Assembly: GCF_964340395.1 (NCBI RefSeq)
Contig: NC_135571.1
Span: 4,657,453 to 4,721,452, forward strand
Direction of reading: 5' to 3'
DNA length: 64,000 bases
Source: Glandiceps talaboti
Lineage: Eukaryota > Hemichordata > Enteropneusta > Spengelidae
Positions within the stretch are counted from its first letter, which is position 1. Each line of letters begins with the position of its first letter. The notes beneath the pieces are model-generated. The model did no database searches, was not told where the DNA came from, and was given only the letters and a program-made list of their open reading frames with translations. This document shows positions 1 through 14,927 of this stretch, piece by piece. The position numbers and the translations under genes are program-made.

Positions 1-173
1 ACCGGTAGTTGTCCAGACAATTTGACTCAGACAAAGAAATTCCCATGATGACATTTACAACGTTGAATGACTCATGACTTTGATGACATCACGACAACTG
101 ATAACAGAATCAATTAAAGTATTGTCATCTTTTAAGACAATGGGTTGATATAAGCCGTTACCTACATCTATAC

Positions 174-522
174 CTTAAAGTGGCCATATGGATGAGAATT
201 TGGTATTTATTTTTGGATTTTTATTTGATAAAACAACTTCACTATGTTTTTCTATTTGAAAAAATAATGCGAAAGAGCATACACCAAGTCCATGTTCAAA
301 ACTCAATACATTGCAAAAAGATGGAAAAAGTGTGAAAAGTTTGTTATTGTACGTACAATAACACACATTTTATACATTGTTTAATGTTTTGCAGTTTATT
401 GAGTTATGAACATAGACTTAGTATATATTATTTCACATTATTTTTTTTAAGTAGAAAAACATAGTGAAGTTGTTTTATCAAATAAAAAGTCAAAATAAAA
501 ACCAAATTCTCATCCATATAAT
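174..522. mobile_element. Hairpin MITE, family A (TTAAAGTGGCCATATGGATG ends)
   Basis: The left arm (about 175-265) is the imperfect reverse complement of the right arm (about 459-522), giving terminal inverted repeats of 60-80 bases around an AT-rich loop that is also partly self-complementary. There is no coding capacity. Partial or complete relatives occur at 3745-3800, 31665-31715, 47549-47610, 54928-55622 and 63077-63170, so this is a dispersed family of non-autonomous DNA elements. Confidence 0.7.
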
Positions 523-640
523 ACTTTCCTGTCTTACTACTGTCATACAATTATACTTAGTCTTGGGGTAGGGTACGGAGATAAAATTGACTTCACATAT
601 TTAGTCAAATAATTAACTTATTACTTATTTTGATTACATA

Positions 641-1475
641 CATAATGTTACATTACCTTACATTACACTACATTACATTATATTAAGTAACATTACATTA
701 CATACATATTACATTACATTACATATATTACATGTTACATTACATTACATTACGTAACATTACATTACATACATTACATTACATATATTACATATTACAT
801 TACATTACGTAACATTACATTACATACATATTACATTACGTAACATTACATATATTATATTACATTACGTAACATTACATTACATTACATATATTATATT
901 ACATTACGTAACATTACATTACATATATTACATATTACATTACATTACGTAACATTACACTACGTGACATTACATTACATAACATAACATTACATTAGTA
1001 TCATTACATTACATAACATTACACTACATTACATTACATTACATTAGTATCATTACATTACATACATATTACATTACACTACATTACATTACATACATAT
1101 TACATTACATTACATTACATACATATTACATTACATTACATACATATTACATTACACTACATTACATTACATACATATTACATTACATTACATTACATTA
1201 CATTACATTACACTACATTACATTACATTACACTACATTACACTACATTACATACATATTACATTACATTACATAACATTACACTACATTACATTACATT
1301 ACATTAGTATCATTACATTACATACATATTACATTACATTACACTACATTACATACATATTGCATTACATTACATTACATACATATTACATTACATTACA
1401 TACATATTACATTACACTACATTACATTACATACATATTACATTACATTACATTACATTACATTACATACACAGT
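641..1475. repeat. ATTAC pentanucleotide satellite, about 830 bp
   Basis: A long imperfect array of the pentamer ATTAC, interrupted by ACATAC, TAACGT-type and ATTAGTATC variants that recur as higher-order patterns. It contains no open frame. It is the longest simple array in the gene-free left arm. Confidence 0.95.
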
Positions 1476-3735
1476 ACACTAAACACATATACATATTTTA
1501 TTTGCAGTTCAGTTGTCTTGTAAAGACATTAAGTTTTATCACAACAAAGCAAATAAAAACAAAATAAATTTCAAAGTACTTATATGATAAGTGTTCTCTT
1601 CTTCTGCTGAAGGTACATTGTACTTTCAATAATTTTGCTAGTGGTTGAATACAATCATTTAAAATGAATATGAAACTCTGATATTATGGGGGTGGGGGTG
1701 GAGAGACTACCCAAACATTTCCAGACACTGTATATATGTACAATTGCATATTGTAAATGAGTATTACAATTGAATCTGATAAGCCCTGTGATCAATCCGT
1801 ACTCAAATACAGAGTCACAAACCTCAATTAAAGTTTACAATATATAATGCTATAATAATTACATAATTGTAGAAATAATCCCCAAGATGAAAGTTTTCAT
1901 TAAAAGCTATAAAATTCATTTTGATATTAATGTTTCCCTGCCATGATATAATCTTTAAAGAATGGAATACACATGCTCTAAATAGAGAAATAATCTCTGT
2001 GTGTACTGGTTTTCTATACAAGGGTAATTGAGAATACGCAGCAAGGGGATTAATATCTCAAATCTGACAGGGTTATTGTTATTATAATTATTATCTAGTA
2101 TACAATTACTATTATTTAGATTAGTGCAGATAAAAAGTATAAAAAGAAGAAATACGACATATAGTATAGGAGTCGACAATCACATATGTCACAAAACCTC
2201 AATAACTGTACTTTGTTGGGGGAGGGGGGGGGAGTCTGGCATCAATCAATCTGATTAAAATCTGATGTAATGAAAGCAGCTCGATTGCTAATTTGGTAGT
2301 CTAAGGATACGATATTTGTTTCATAGTCTACATGTATGTGCCCCACACTACTGCACTTCAGATTTAGCGAAAACTTCAAGTGATCTGTTTCAGCTTCAAT
2401 TTTCTATTGATTTCCATTGGTCTAATAGACTTCCACATTATGTACCGTTGTTATGTATATATCTTTTTGTTTTTTCCCAAAAATAGAAACGTTTAAAAAG
2501 AACATGTATTACTCGTGCAAATACCCCAAGTATACAGTATACCACACTTGTACTTGTGTGTGATGGGGTTCTGTCAGTGTCACATGACTGTCTATACCTG
2601 TAAAACCTTTATATTTCCACCACCAGAATATTTTAAGTGTTTACAGTTTTTAGCTAGTTCTCAATTACCTGACTGGTAGATTGTGTTCATGTACAAGAAG
2701 GCATTTTAGTCACTGTACTTATTTTTACTAATTACCAGACTGGTACGTTGTGTTCCTGTTCCAAAATATGTGGCGTAATCAATTTTCTACACTAATAACT
2801 AGATTTACGGAGTTACTTGACATATACATTCTCAATTAGCCTTCTGTTTAATAATATACTGAACATTGTACAGTGAAAATATTGCAATATATATTGAAAT
2901 ATTACTTTAATCTCATTTATTCGGGAACTAATTCCATATATTCTTGCATTTTTTAATTTTGATAATGTTAAAATCTGAATGAACGGGTAGGGGTTATTTT
3001 ATAAACTATTACTCTTAATAACCTTTGGGGATTACTTCTATAAGTTCAGAAACATAATGATTTGTTTAATATATTTGCAATTACTTTAAATGCTAGCTAG
3101 CTGGCTAGCTGGAGGCTAATATAGTTGTGCACATGAAATGTTACGAGGAACTATGGTTGAAATTGTGACTCAGGGCTTGAAATTAATTTTTTTTCTTTGG
3201 TAGTTTTCCTCTATTGGAAATATATGTGTTATTTAAATACTTTCATGTCCATAAATCTTCCATCCTCATCACATAATCAGTGGTGGCGCGAGAGAGCTAG
3301 CTAGCTGCAAATTATGGTAACCCATGACAAGAATTGGTAGTCTGTGAGCATAGGAATACTGTGAATTTCGAGCCCTGTGAGTGGTATAGTTGCTACTATA
3401 CACTGAAGTATACGATCAAAATCTGATGTAATTAGTATGGCTCGATTTCTTTATTACGTCAATATCCTTAATTTTGTTGTTATTGTTTTCGATTTTGTTG
3501 TTTGGAGAGCAAGAATGTTCTGAGGTAGATATTAATACTGTAACCATAAGTTTTGGTGCAAGACGTGTTTTCATTGGTTGAGTGGGTTATTCAACGATTT
3601 GAACGTGAACTCCTATGGTATTGTGTCAGATGTAGGAAAGAAGTCACTCCCTGAACAACAATGTCAAAGTATAGAGAAATGAGACGCATTCACTTCATCA
3701 GAATTTAATCAGATTGAGTACATCGTATAAAGTTA
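1476..3735. other. AT-rich sequence, no gene seen
   Basis: I see no exon with convincing splice sites or recognisable protein here. Short features are a G-rich tract near 2215-2235 and a half copy of the family B MITE near 2515-2590. Confidence 0.6.
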
Positions 3736-3995
3736 TTGTTGGTTAGTGGCCATATAAATGAGGATTGGGTATTTATTTTGGATTTTAAATTTATAAACAT
3801 TGGATGGGAAGAGCATGGGATTAGATGGATGGACCACAATAGGATTATCCATGTAATTCAACTATTTGCACCAGTTTTTATTTGTATATCTGTTCTGTTG
3901 ATCTTGTTGTTTTACTGAAATAAACTAAACTAATACTTAAACCCTAACATACATGTATGACGAGAACACTTGCTGAAACTTTCAAAATTTTGTCA

Positions 3996-4263
3996 TGTAT
4001 GTATGTATGTATGTATGTATGTATGTATGTATGTATGTATGTATGTATGTATGTATGTATGTATGGATTTATGGATGTATGCATCTATGTCTGTGCCTGT
4101 GCATAAGTGTCTGTATGTCTGTGTGTGTGAATGTGTGCATGTGCATATATGCATGACTGTCTGTACGTGTGTGTATATGTATGAATGTACAATATATATA
4201 TATGTATGTATATTATGTATGTATGTATGTATTTATGTATGTAAGTGTGTGTGTGTGTGTGTG

Positions 4264-4294
<31 letters not shown>

Positions 4295-4345
4295 ATGTAT
4301 GTATGTATGTATGTATGTATGTGTCTGTCTGTCTGTCTTCCATAT
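3996..4345. repeat. (ATGT)n / (TG)n / (TGTC)n compound microsatellite
   Basis: Runs of ATGT, then mixed TG-rich sequence, then (GT)n and (TGTC)n followed by ATGT again. The long reading frames across it are only translations of the repeat. Confidence 0.95.
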
Positions 4346-6117
4346 GTATGTACATACATATATACATAGTGGAGTAGATGGGGGAGGTATTGGCTAACCC
4401 ACTGTAAACAATAAATATTCATACGAACACAACTACTTCTGTTTGCCATAAAAATTTATGATTAATAGTGAAAATTTATGTTTAACATTTTGATAAAGTG
4501 TTATTAATCTTTCACTAATGTAAAGTCATGAATCTTCACTAGTGATAAAATTCAAAGTGCATATTTTTCAGCATCAAACACAATGTAAACCTCAAATTTT
4601 CCCATTAATTTTTTTATATGATTTGCAACTTTTCACTTGACTAGATACATGTAGTATGTTTACTAATTAATAGACTATGTCTATATTACGTGTGATTTGT
4701 ACATCATATCACTAAACGTGCAATTTTACTATATTCTGTTGCCATAGTAACATATGATTATGGATGACTTTTTATAACACTACAGTCATAATTCATCTCA
4801 ATGAAACACAGTCGTAGTAGGGATTTATTTGACATTGTTGTCACGGCAACTTGTTCTAATTGTTCAGTAAAATATGAGAGATTGATCCTAATAAAGATAC
4901 ATGACTCTGTCTCTCTTTGTCAAATACTCACCTAGGGAAATTACAAAGAATGATATCGAGACTCAGATAATCTTACCTATAATGTGTCCTTTGGGAATCA
5001 TAAACCCTTTCAGAAACATACTGTGCTAGTTATAAATTTAACATTTAGAAAGAAATTAGTCACTGGTGATATCGAAAAATTGAAGAAAAAAAATGAAAAA
5101 CACTTTCAGGAACATAGTACTGTACTAGAAGCTAATTTAACACACAGAAAGAAATTATTCACTGGTGATATCGAAAAATTGAAAAACAATGTATTTAACC
5201 TTTCAGGAACATACTGTGCTAGCAATAAATTCAACACTTAGAAAAGAAATTAGTCACTACTCTCCTTATTTGAGTATGCATATATGTGCCACCCTTTGGG
5301 GTGTTTTCCAGCCCTTTGGTCTAAAATGGGGTCTATCTTTTTTCGAGCTGAAGAGTCTAAAATGATGTCCATGTGGCATTATTTTTTTATTTGCTTGGTC
5401 TAAAATGTGGTTCATTCTAATTACCAAATCATAACTGCCATTAATTGCCAAATAATGTTGCCTCCTATAAGGAAAATGTATTTAGGTCTAAACTTTTATC
5501 TTTTAAAAACATGTAATGGTCTACAATGGGATTTTGATTTTTTGGTCAAAGTGGGTCTAAAATGGGACCTGGGGTTTCCAGAACTGACAACATACCCCTA
5601 CTAGAGCTGGTACCGCCGCTTGGCCTATAGCTAACACAAAGTTCTCTTGTCAAACGCAGACTGTTATGACGTGTGGCCAAGGCTATCAAATACTGTAAAA
5701 TATACACCAGACATGGAGATGTACACCCACAACAGTTTACAAATGACAAAGGTATAAAAGTAGAATGTACTGAGAATTCATCAAAAATACATTTCCTCTG
5801 TGAGCTCTTAAAGTGTTATCTTATTAATGTGACTGTTCAATCTAGTCATTGTCTCATACATCATGTACATGTAGCAGAATCTAAGCCCCCAAAAGGTCAA
5901 AGGTCTTTAGTATCATTCAAGATGTATTTTCTAAACACAAGAAATCACTGTTCAAATTGAAATGAATGGAGTTTATGGTAAAATTAATTTATCCTTTGGT
6001 GATAACTTTCTCATGAATCAGTTAGTGTCAAAACTTAGACGGTCAAGAGTTGTTTATCTTCATCATCTGAAGACTGAGTATATATAATTCAATTTTTCTA
6101 CTGATGCAGATAATGTA
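4346..6117. other. Gene-free AT-rich sequence with a short internal duplication
   Basis: At about 5000-5245 a segment of roughly 110 bases resembling 'ttagaaagaaattagtcactg' (first 20 bases or fewer matched) recurs two to three times. No exon is recognisable. Confidence 0.5.
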
Positions 6118-6299
6118 CAGAACCCCATGACTTGTGAGTGCAAAGTGTGACATACTTGGGGTATTTGCACAAGCGCTTGCAGTGTTCTCTGCGGCCATAC
6201 TTTCACATGCTAAGTGAGAGCTAGTGCAGCAGAAGACACTGCAAGAGCAAGTGCAATACCCTAAGTACCCACACGGGCACTCATGCAGAATGGGGTTCT
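6118..6299. mobile_element. Hairpin MITE, family B, copy 1
   Basis: The left end begins CAGAACCCCATGAC and the right end closes with its approximate reverse complement. Inverted arms are about 50 bases long around a 60-80 base centre. It is non-coding. Confidence 0.65.
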
Positions 6300-6471
6300 A
6301 GTTATTATTACACATGTTTATCCTGTCATAACAGTAAATGAATGATCATACACTTATTTGCATATCATTTACATACACGTATACAATAATGTTTTCGGCA
6401 TTCGGTATTGCAGTGTACCACTAACCACACCAACAGTGCAAGTACATTGCTGGTACACCTGTTATAATATA

Positions 6472-6651
6472 CAGAACGCCATGACACAGAACTGACAGCA
6501 TGGCCACGTGGATATTCTGAATATTTGCACTCGTGCTTGCAACTTGTTTTTTGCGATTTTACTTTCATGAGTGTACAGGAGTGCAATCTGTAAAGCATAC
6601 CTATACATGTACATGTACTGGCACTCATGTGTCAACATGAGGTTTGGTTCT
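6472..6651. mobile_element. Hairpin MITE, family B, copy 2
   Basis: Diverged relative of the copy at 6118-6299, with a similar length and end sequences (CAGAACGCCATGAC on the left). It is non-coding. Confidence 0.55.
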
Positions 6652-6855
6652 TACATATTATATGTACCAGAGATTACTTGCACTACTGTGAGCACATACT
6701 ACGACTAGTACTAGTGGTATTTTCAGTGCAATACCAAAAACATCATTGCATACCTGCATGCAAATGATATGCAAATGAGGGCATGATCGTTCATTAGACA
6801 CAAAATTGCGTGAAATTGTATGATTTTTATGGAAATTTGCCATATGTAATAATAG

Positions 6856-7038
6856 CAGAACCCCATGCCATGCGAGTTCCAGTGTGGGTGCTCTGGGGTA
6901 TTTGCTGTCATGCTTGCAGTACGTGTTTTAATTCTGTCGCACTTTTGAAAGTACAGGCGCAGAGAAGACTGCGAGCACTGGTACATATACCCCAAGTACA
7001 TTGTACATCACACTTGCACTCACGTGTCATGGGGTTTT
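6856..7038. mobile_element. Hairpin MITE, family B, copy 3
   Basis: Third copy within one kilobase. Its arms are CAGAACCCCATGCC on the left and a matching ATGGGGTTTTG on the right. Further relatives lie at about 34990-35185 (in ZFC3H1 intron 12) and 2515-2590 (partial). Confidence 0.65.
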
Positions 7039-9166
7039 GTCGTATTATTAGTGTTTATCCAAAACAGCAAATTACATTTAAAAAAGACTCCCTACTGTGT
7101 GTTCACACTTGCGTAAATCTAAAAGATTGCATGCTATGATTAGCACACAGGCATGTAATGTTTTTGGTATTGCATGGCACTGCAAACATCACTACATGTA
7201 GTTTTACAGTGGTAATGCCCATGCACCAATACAACTATAGTCACTGGTACACTCAATAATAAAAATTTATTGTAAAAAAGTTAAATGAATTTATTAGGTC
7301 ATATAATTGTAAAAACAACTTGTCCTTTTTTGTAGCAGGTTGTTAAAATGAACATTATATTTATTACTGTTTGGATAACATAATTCAAAATTTTAAAACT
7401 AAACTGAAATGATCGAGGTACGTACTATAATGAAATGTCACAGGTAAATATGAACATCAAATAGATCATACTTTATGGATAATATTATTCAAAATTTTGT
7501 TAAAACTAAACTGAAATGATTGAGGTACTATAATGTAAGTGTCAAAGGTGAATAGGAACATCAAATATATCATATTTTACAGAAAATGTGATTAAATTTT
7601 CTAATGAAAATGGCTTGAAATTTGGTTATTCACACTCATGGTTATTCTTATAATCTTAGTCATACATGTAGTTTGCTACATTGCCTCAGGCTTACGCTTA
7701 AATTTGAACACACCACTACAGGAAATTTTCGCATGATATTATCACTTTTAGAAATACCATATCGAATGTCTCTTTAAGATTCACCTCTATTGTTTTCACA
7801 CTGGTCCACAGTTGCCTCATGGGACTATCGACTACATGTAGTAGCAGACATCCATATTTATTAGAATCACTATTAATATTCATGACTGAAGTTTAGCGTA
7901 GGAATCATGAATAAATATAAATATCTGCTAAGTCCCATGATGCAACAGCAGACAGCTATGAGATTAGAAGTGAAATGGAGTTTCAATTTGGTATTTCTTG
8001 GCTATTGCAGCACAAAACTGATCAGGGTGTGATATGAAATCATGCAATGACTCTCCAGAACCTAAAGTTTAGGAAAATAAGATGATATCCTGTATTGGAC
8101 CACAGTTTTCACTTTAAACCTTGTAAGTTGTAGGTTTATTTGGGGGCATTCAACAAAATTCCCCTGGTTTAAAGAGAATTAAATCCTATAATTGTTTAAA
8201 CATGTATGTATTTTTGAAATTTTTGTCTGTGTATACAACCAAATATCTAAGGATCAAACAACAGAGGTTATAAATATTTTTTAGAATTACATGTAATAAT
8301 TTAGAAGAATTACTTCTCTGCAGAAATTAGAACATTAATTCTCACAAACTGGAGTGTAGGGGCCACCTCATGACAAAAGATTGACGTTGCATACAAATGT
8401 AATTCCTATAGTTTATGGATAGGTGGGTGGTATGGGTGGATGGGTTGGTGGTATGCATATAGGTGTGTGGGTAAGCCAGGTGGGTCATTTTGACCAAAAC
8501 CGGTTTTCATAACTACCCTGTCTACTGGCTAAATCAATCTGTGGCTCCACTATACTTATTTACTCTAGCTATGTAGTGAACGAGTTACTTTATAAGTTTA
8601 GTTTTTATACTGAAATGACTGGCATAAGGTTGGAGGTCAAAATAAGTCATGCAAAGTATTGGTAATTTTTTTTTTGTATCTTGTGATTTTTATTGGGTGC
8701 ACAAAGATTGATATATATTCTCTCTAGGCTTTACATTTCAGAGTTCAACCGAGAGAAAACAGTAAAAAAATAGTCATTCTACGTTGCTAATATGATAACT
8801 TCTAATAGATTTATTGAAATGACTGGCATACCATACTGCATCAAATAACTAACTCACATCGAGAAAATGTCTTTTAGCTACAGATTTGACATTTTTGGTT
8901 CAAATTGATGAGAACTGCTTAAGGGTGTGTTGTTCAGACACACTGTTACCTGCATATTTATCTCATGAATCAGACGATTTATTGGAAACACCGGAAACTT
9001 AACAACGGTTATAATATATAGTCTCAAGGCAATAGTTTGAATTCACAAAATAAGGTTCAATCTACGGTTAGGATTTCATTTAGACAATTCAGTGAGAATT
9101 TCAACGGAAAAAAGGAAATCTCCTTTGTAAACCTAACAATGTCTTCATTGTATCCTGTATGTATTT
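7039..9166. other. Gene-free sequence with a small hairpin element
   Basis: At about 7807-7957, TTGCCTCATGGGACT on the left is inverted on the right (AGTCCCATGATGCAA), consistent with a small MITE. A 110-base segment near 7370-7465 is repeated at 7480-7580. No exon was recognised. Confidence 0.5.
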
Positions 9167-9319
9167 TTAGCTGACAGGTTCTTGGTGGATTGTTTTGTAG
9201 GTATGTTTTGTTTTCTTTGTCAGGTGTGGCTTGTCTGTCATGCTTCCATCAAAATAACACCTCCATGAAAAGGATGTGTGGTGTCGGATAAGTTCTGGCA
9301 ATTGACTGATTGGATCAAA

Positions 9320-9740
9320 TATTACTCCCCTATATTGTCTTTGTTCAGCCAAGGAAAATGTGGGTGGCATACGGGGACTTATCACTATGAGTTTGAGAAT
9401 AAGTAGTCTGGATACTAATGTTGTTTCTAACTAAAGTACATCTGATCAAAGTTCATCATAACAATACCCTTATAGGAACTAGATTAGAGAATAATGTGTG
9501 TAATGAGTTTTGCCAATAACATTAACTATAATTAGATTATTCCCTATATCTGTCTTTGTTCAGCCAAGAAAACTATGGGTAACCTAAGGGGCCTTGTCAC
9601 TATGAGTCTAAGACGATGTGTAATGTGTGCTTTGGCAATAAAACAATAAGCAGTATAAATAGATGATTATTCCCCTATATTTGTCTTTGCTAAGAAAAGG
9701 AAAATATAGGTAACTTATGGGGGCTTTGTCACTGCAAGTC
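9320..9740. repeat. Three diverged tandem copies of a roughly 130-170 bp unit
   Basis: The phrase CCCTATATTTGTCTTTG followed by a GGAAAATATGGGTAAC-like segment and a TGTCACTATGAGTCT-like segment recurs at about 9330, 9540 and 9670. The copies are degenerate, so this looks like an old local triplication. Confidence 0.6.
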
Positions 9741-11170
9741 TGAAGATGAGTTGATAAAACCAGTGGGTTACCTATATTTTCTGGCTGGATGAAGAAAAAA
9801 TATTGGGATAACTATACCTGTGCAAGCAACACCTTTGAAATTATTGAGAATTATATTATAGCATTACCAATTCCAGTGAATTTTGTGACGTCATCGCTGT
9901 ACATTATTACTGATAATGTACTCTGTTATTGGGCATCGCGGCCCCGGAACGAGCATAACAATACAAGCTTATGTCCGTAAGCTTATGTTCTGTTTCTTCA
10001 TACGACTAGGTATTTTTTCGAAATGTAAGTTGTTACTTATGATTGTCATTTCCACTGTTTAAAAATACAATGCATTCATGAAACAAATTTGTGTTCACAG
10101 CAGTTCATTGAAGTGTATATGTATATGTTATTTGCCAAATACTGTTTCATATCTTGCTGCGAGAGGTAATTTTTCTGGTATAACGGAGAGCCGGAAATTT
10201 GTACAATTTTGAAACATTTTGAGTCATATTCCGAACACTACATACCCAAGACTAAATGAGCACTGTTGTGAAATGAAGATGTCTTAGTGTTTTACTCATG
10301 ACACGTGATATTTTTTACTCACGTACAAACAACTTCAAATTGAAAAGAAATAATTACAGCGGTGTCGTGCACAGTGGGGATGTAGAAGCATGACTTTAGT
10401 TAACAGTTGATTATCAGTTGGAAAGTAAAGAATTGAAACCATCAAAATCATCAAGTCCATGTGTAATGTTTTCATTAGAAGCATGTTTTTACTGCACTGT
10501 GAAAGAATAGCAATGCTTATCAGTATTCAATGTGATTTGGTGAAGGATCCTGTCGTGTGTTGTATAGACCTCTGTTATTGTAGTCTCGAGTTAATATAAA
10601 GATTCCGATTTCAAAAATTTCTAGGGGCTACCCACCCCACACTGCTCCCTTGTATTTTGATTCTATTTAACTGACCGACCCATCAAGTTACGATGAGAAA
10701 TACAGAATTACATACTCAGGCACCCTTACTGACTGTACTCAAATTGCAGCAACCAAGTCTGCAGTATAAACGAAAATCAGTTGAGTGGAACAAAGCAAAC
10801 ACTTGACATACTTTGATGGAGTCACACATCCTACAACATGTACAATATTGGCAAATGATAAAAGACACTTCAAACACATGTTTTCATTGGTATATCCTTC
10901 AAGTTTCTCTTAGGGATACACCATTTGATTTCGGGGGGGGGGGGAGTTGGAGGATTTCAAAAAAAATTGTTGCCGGCCAAAAGTAGCAAAAATTTTTTAA
11001 AAAGTATGTCGACCAACTCAAGACAGAAAAAAATTCATTTCCAGGGTATATGCTAAAAAAATATTGTGCAAGTGCAGAAATTAGCTACGAATGTAAAATT
11101 CCCAGGTACAATTACTAAGAATACTGTCCTGACTTAGTAGGTAGTACCTTGAATGAATCCTGTAACATTT
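9741..11170. other. Gene-free sequence
   Basis: No credible exon, RNA gene or long repeat was recognised. A poly-G run is present at about 10936-10944. Confidence 0.5.
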
Positions 11171-11176
11171 GATTTT

Positions 11177-13422
<2,246 letters not shown>

Positions 13423-13615
13423 CTGTGTAGACTTCGTTGGGTACGTAAGTATCGGGGTCTCCCTCCACTCGTATTCCAAATCCATTATCACCGGCCATTT
13501 TCATGACGCCATGCCCTGGATCACGGCTGCAGTGTTGTCCTGGTGAACCATGGGGGTAGCAATTTACACAAACAAGTGAAAGGGCGAAAATCGCAACTTC
13601 CACGAGCAGTTTCAT
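13423..13615 (-). CDS. Reeler-domain secreted protein, first coding exon only (partial)
   Basis: The exon encodes 64 residues starting at ATG 13615-13613. Residues 1 to about 19 are a signal peptide (MKLLVEVAIFALSLVCVNC). The mature part begins YPHGSPGQHC and continues through DPGHGV and Y-V-P-N-E-V-Y-T. The spacing, a cysteine followed by P-G-H-G and then an aromatic before a Y-x-P-x-E-x-Y pattern, is that of the N-terminal half of a Reeler domain, found in reelin, spondins, ferric-chelate reductase 1 and small insect-type defence proteins. The exon ends ACA G|GTGAGT, a good donor, leaving one base of a split codon. The other half of the domain was not found, so which Reeler protein this is cannot be decided. 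The protein is probably secreted. No clear TATA box lies upstream. Confidence 0.7.
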
Positions 13616-13749
13616 CGTTAGTCTTGCCGAGATGCAACCACCTTGTAGAGATAGTAAGTACGTTCCGTCCTTGGCGTACTTGTGCAGTGCAGTGATTGTA
13701 TAGTTGATTGACTAAGCGCCGAGCAAGCGCCTACAAACTTTATGCTATT

Positions 13750-14598
13750 CTATGTACTAATGACCTTCCCTCGTAATCAATATGTTTGTGTCTCGATGCA
13801 ATTCATTACTACATCGTTATTCAAGACATGTGCCTTTTGTATGAATCATACAGGAATTATTGTAATTTGGACTGTGCAAATGACTGAGCTATTGCCCTTG
13901 CATTCCGCGATCGAGCTCGTGCTCTGCATTTGCTTTGGGGAAGAGCATTAAAAACAAGAACAGCAAAACTTAACCCAGATATTCCATTTTGTACGGGTAA
14001 GTACAGCATTTGTGTAGTCGCATCACCTGCTTTGCTTGGATCACATGGGATATGGCAGAAGTGAGAGAATATGATAACAAAAATTTACACTGACGTTGAG
14101 TTAGCTTTAATAACTCTGGCATTTTACTCTTCTCCCCCTGGTAATATATCTTGGCCCAAACTTATATTTGAATGGGTGATTGCGCCAGTGATAAATACAA
14201 ACTCCTGAATGAACACATCTCTAAAAAAATTCAAATATAACTATAACTGTGTGAAATTCTGCATTTTTCAAACTACACCAATAAAGCATACGCAACTTTA
14301 CATATATCTCTCAATGACGGTGGCAAAAGCCACATTTGCAGATGTCAAGTTGAATGGCCAATAACCGACTCAATGAAAAACAAAAGTAACGTTTTTACCT
14401 TACTACTGTACGCCACAAGATGGCGCTCTTCATGTCGAAAAAGGTATACGCTGGAGAATCGATAACCAGTCAATACTTTTGTATTTTCACAACACTATAA
14501 CTTCAATGGCATCATTTTCTCTCCTCTGTAATCTTCACGGAATGGATGTGCCATGGGTGGGGTATTAGGGTTTGGTTTTTAGCATTTTGGATTAAAAG
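13750..14598. other. Gene-free sequence upstream of the Reeler exon
   Basis: Apart from a possible 5' UTR and promoter of the Reeler gene (13616 to about 13720, minus strand), nothing is recognisable here. Confidence 0.4.
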
Positions 14599-14880
14599 TT
14601 ACAAATCATCTGCATCACTCTCCATATCTTGTTTAGGGGTATCAGGGTCATACCATTCAACGCCATAGGTATGTTTTGACCAAAGGGGGACGTCAGAGTC
14701 TGACATTGAGGTGTTCTTTTTGCATTTGTTTTGTTTGAAAAAGTGTTTTGGGAAATGGGTTTGTACAAAAGATTTGTATTGTTTTAAGGTGTCAAAAAAT
14801 GAGGGAGAGGAGAAAAAATTTTTGCCAGTTTTTAAAGCTATGTCAGTGTAAACTTTTGTTATTGATAATCTCCCACCCAC
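14599..14880 (-). other. Unrecognised open frame, possible terminal exon or element fragment
   Basis: About 90 residues on the minus strand between a (GT)n tract and a stop at 14599. The composition is protein-like: an aromatic and lysine-rich front part (FFSSPSFFDTLKQYKSF), a central LWSKHTYGVEWYDPDTP stretch and an acidic end (SDADDL). I do not recognise the family. Upstream there is only a (GT)n and GGGTGGG region without a convincing acceptor, and no AATAAA follows closely. It could be the last exon of a minus-strand gene or a remnant of a mobile-element ORF. Confidence 0.25.
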
Positions 14881-14885
14881 CCACG

Positions 14886-14888
<3 letters not shown>

Positions 14889-14925
<37 letters not shown>
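14889..14925. repeat. (AC)n microsatellite
   Basis: A run of about 18 CA dinucleotides, preceded by CCCACCCACGCACGC. Confidence 0.97.

Positions 14926-14927
<2 letters not shown>

Noticed and set aside
3970-4449. Long frames over the (ATGT)n and (TGTC)n tract
   Set aside because: They are translations of simple repeats (CMYV and LSVC patterns) on both strands, without any protein-like composition.
5407-5960. Overlapping plus-strand frames of 65-95 residues near 5400-5960
   Set aside because: No similarity that I recognise, no codon-usage signal, and stops in all frames close by; they look like random AT-rich frames.
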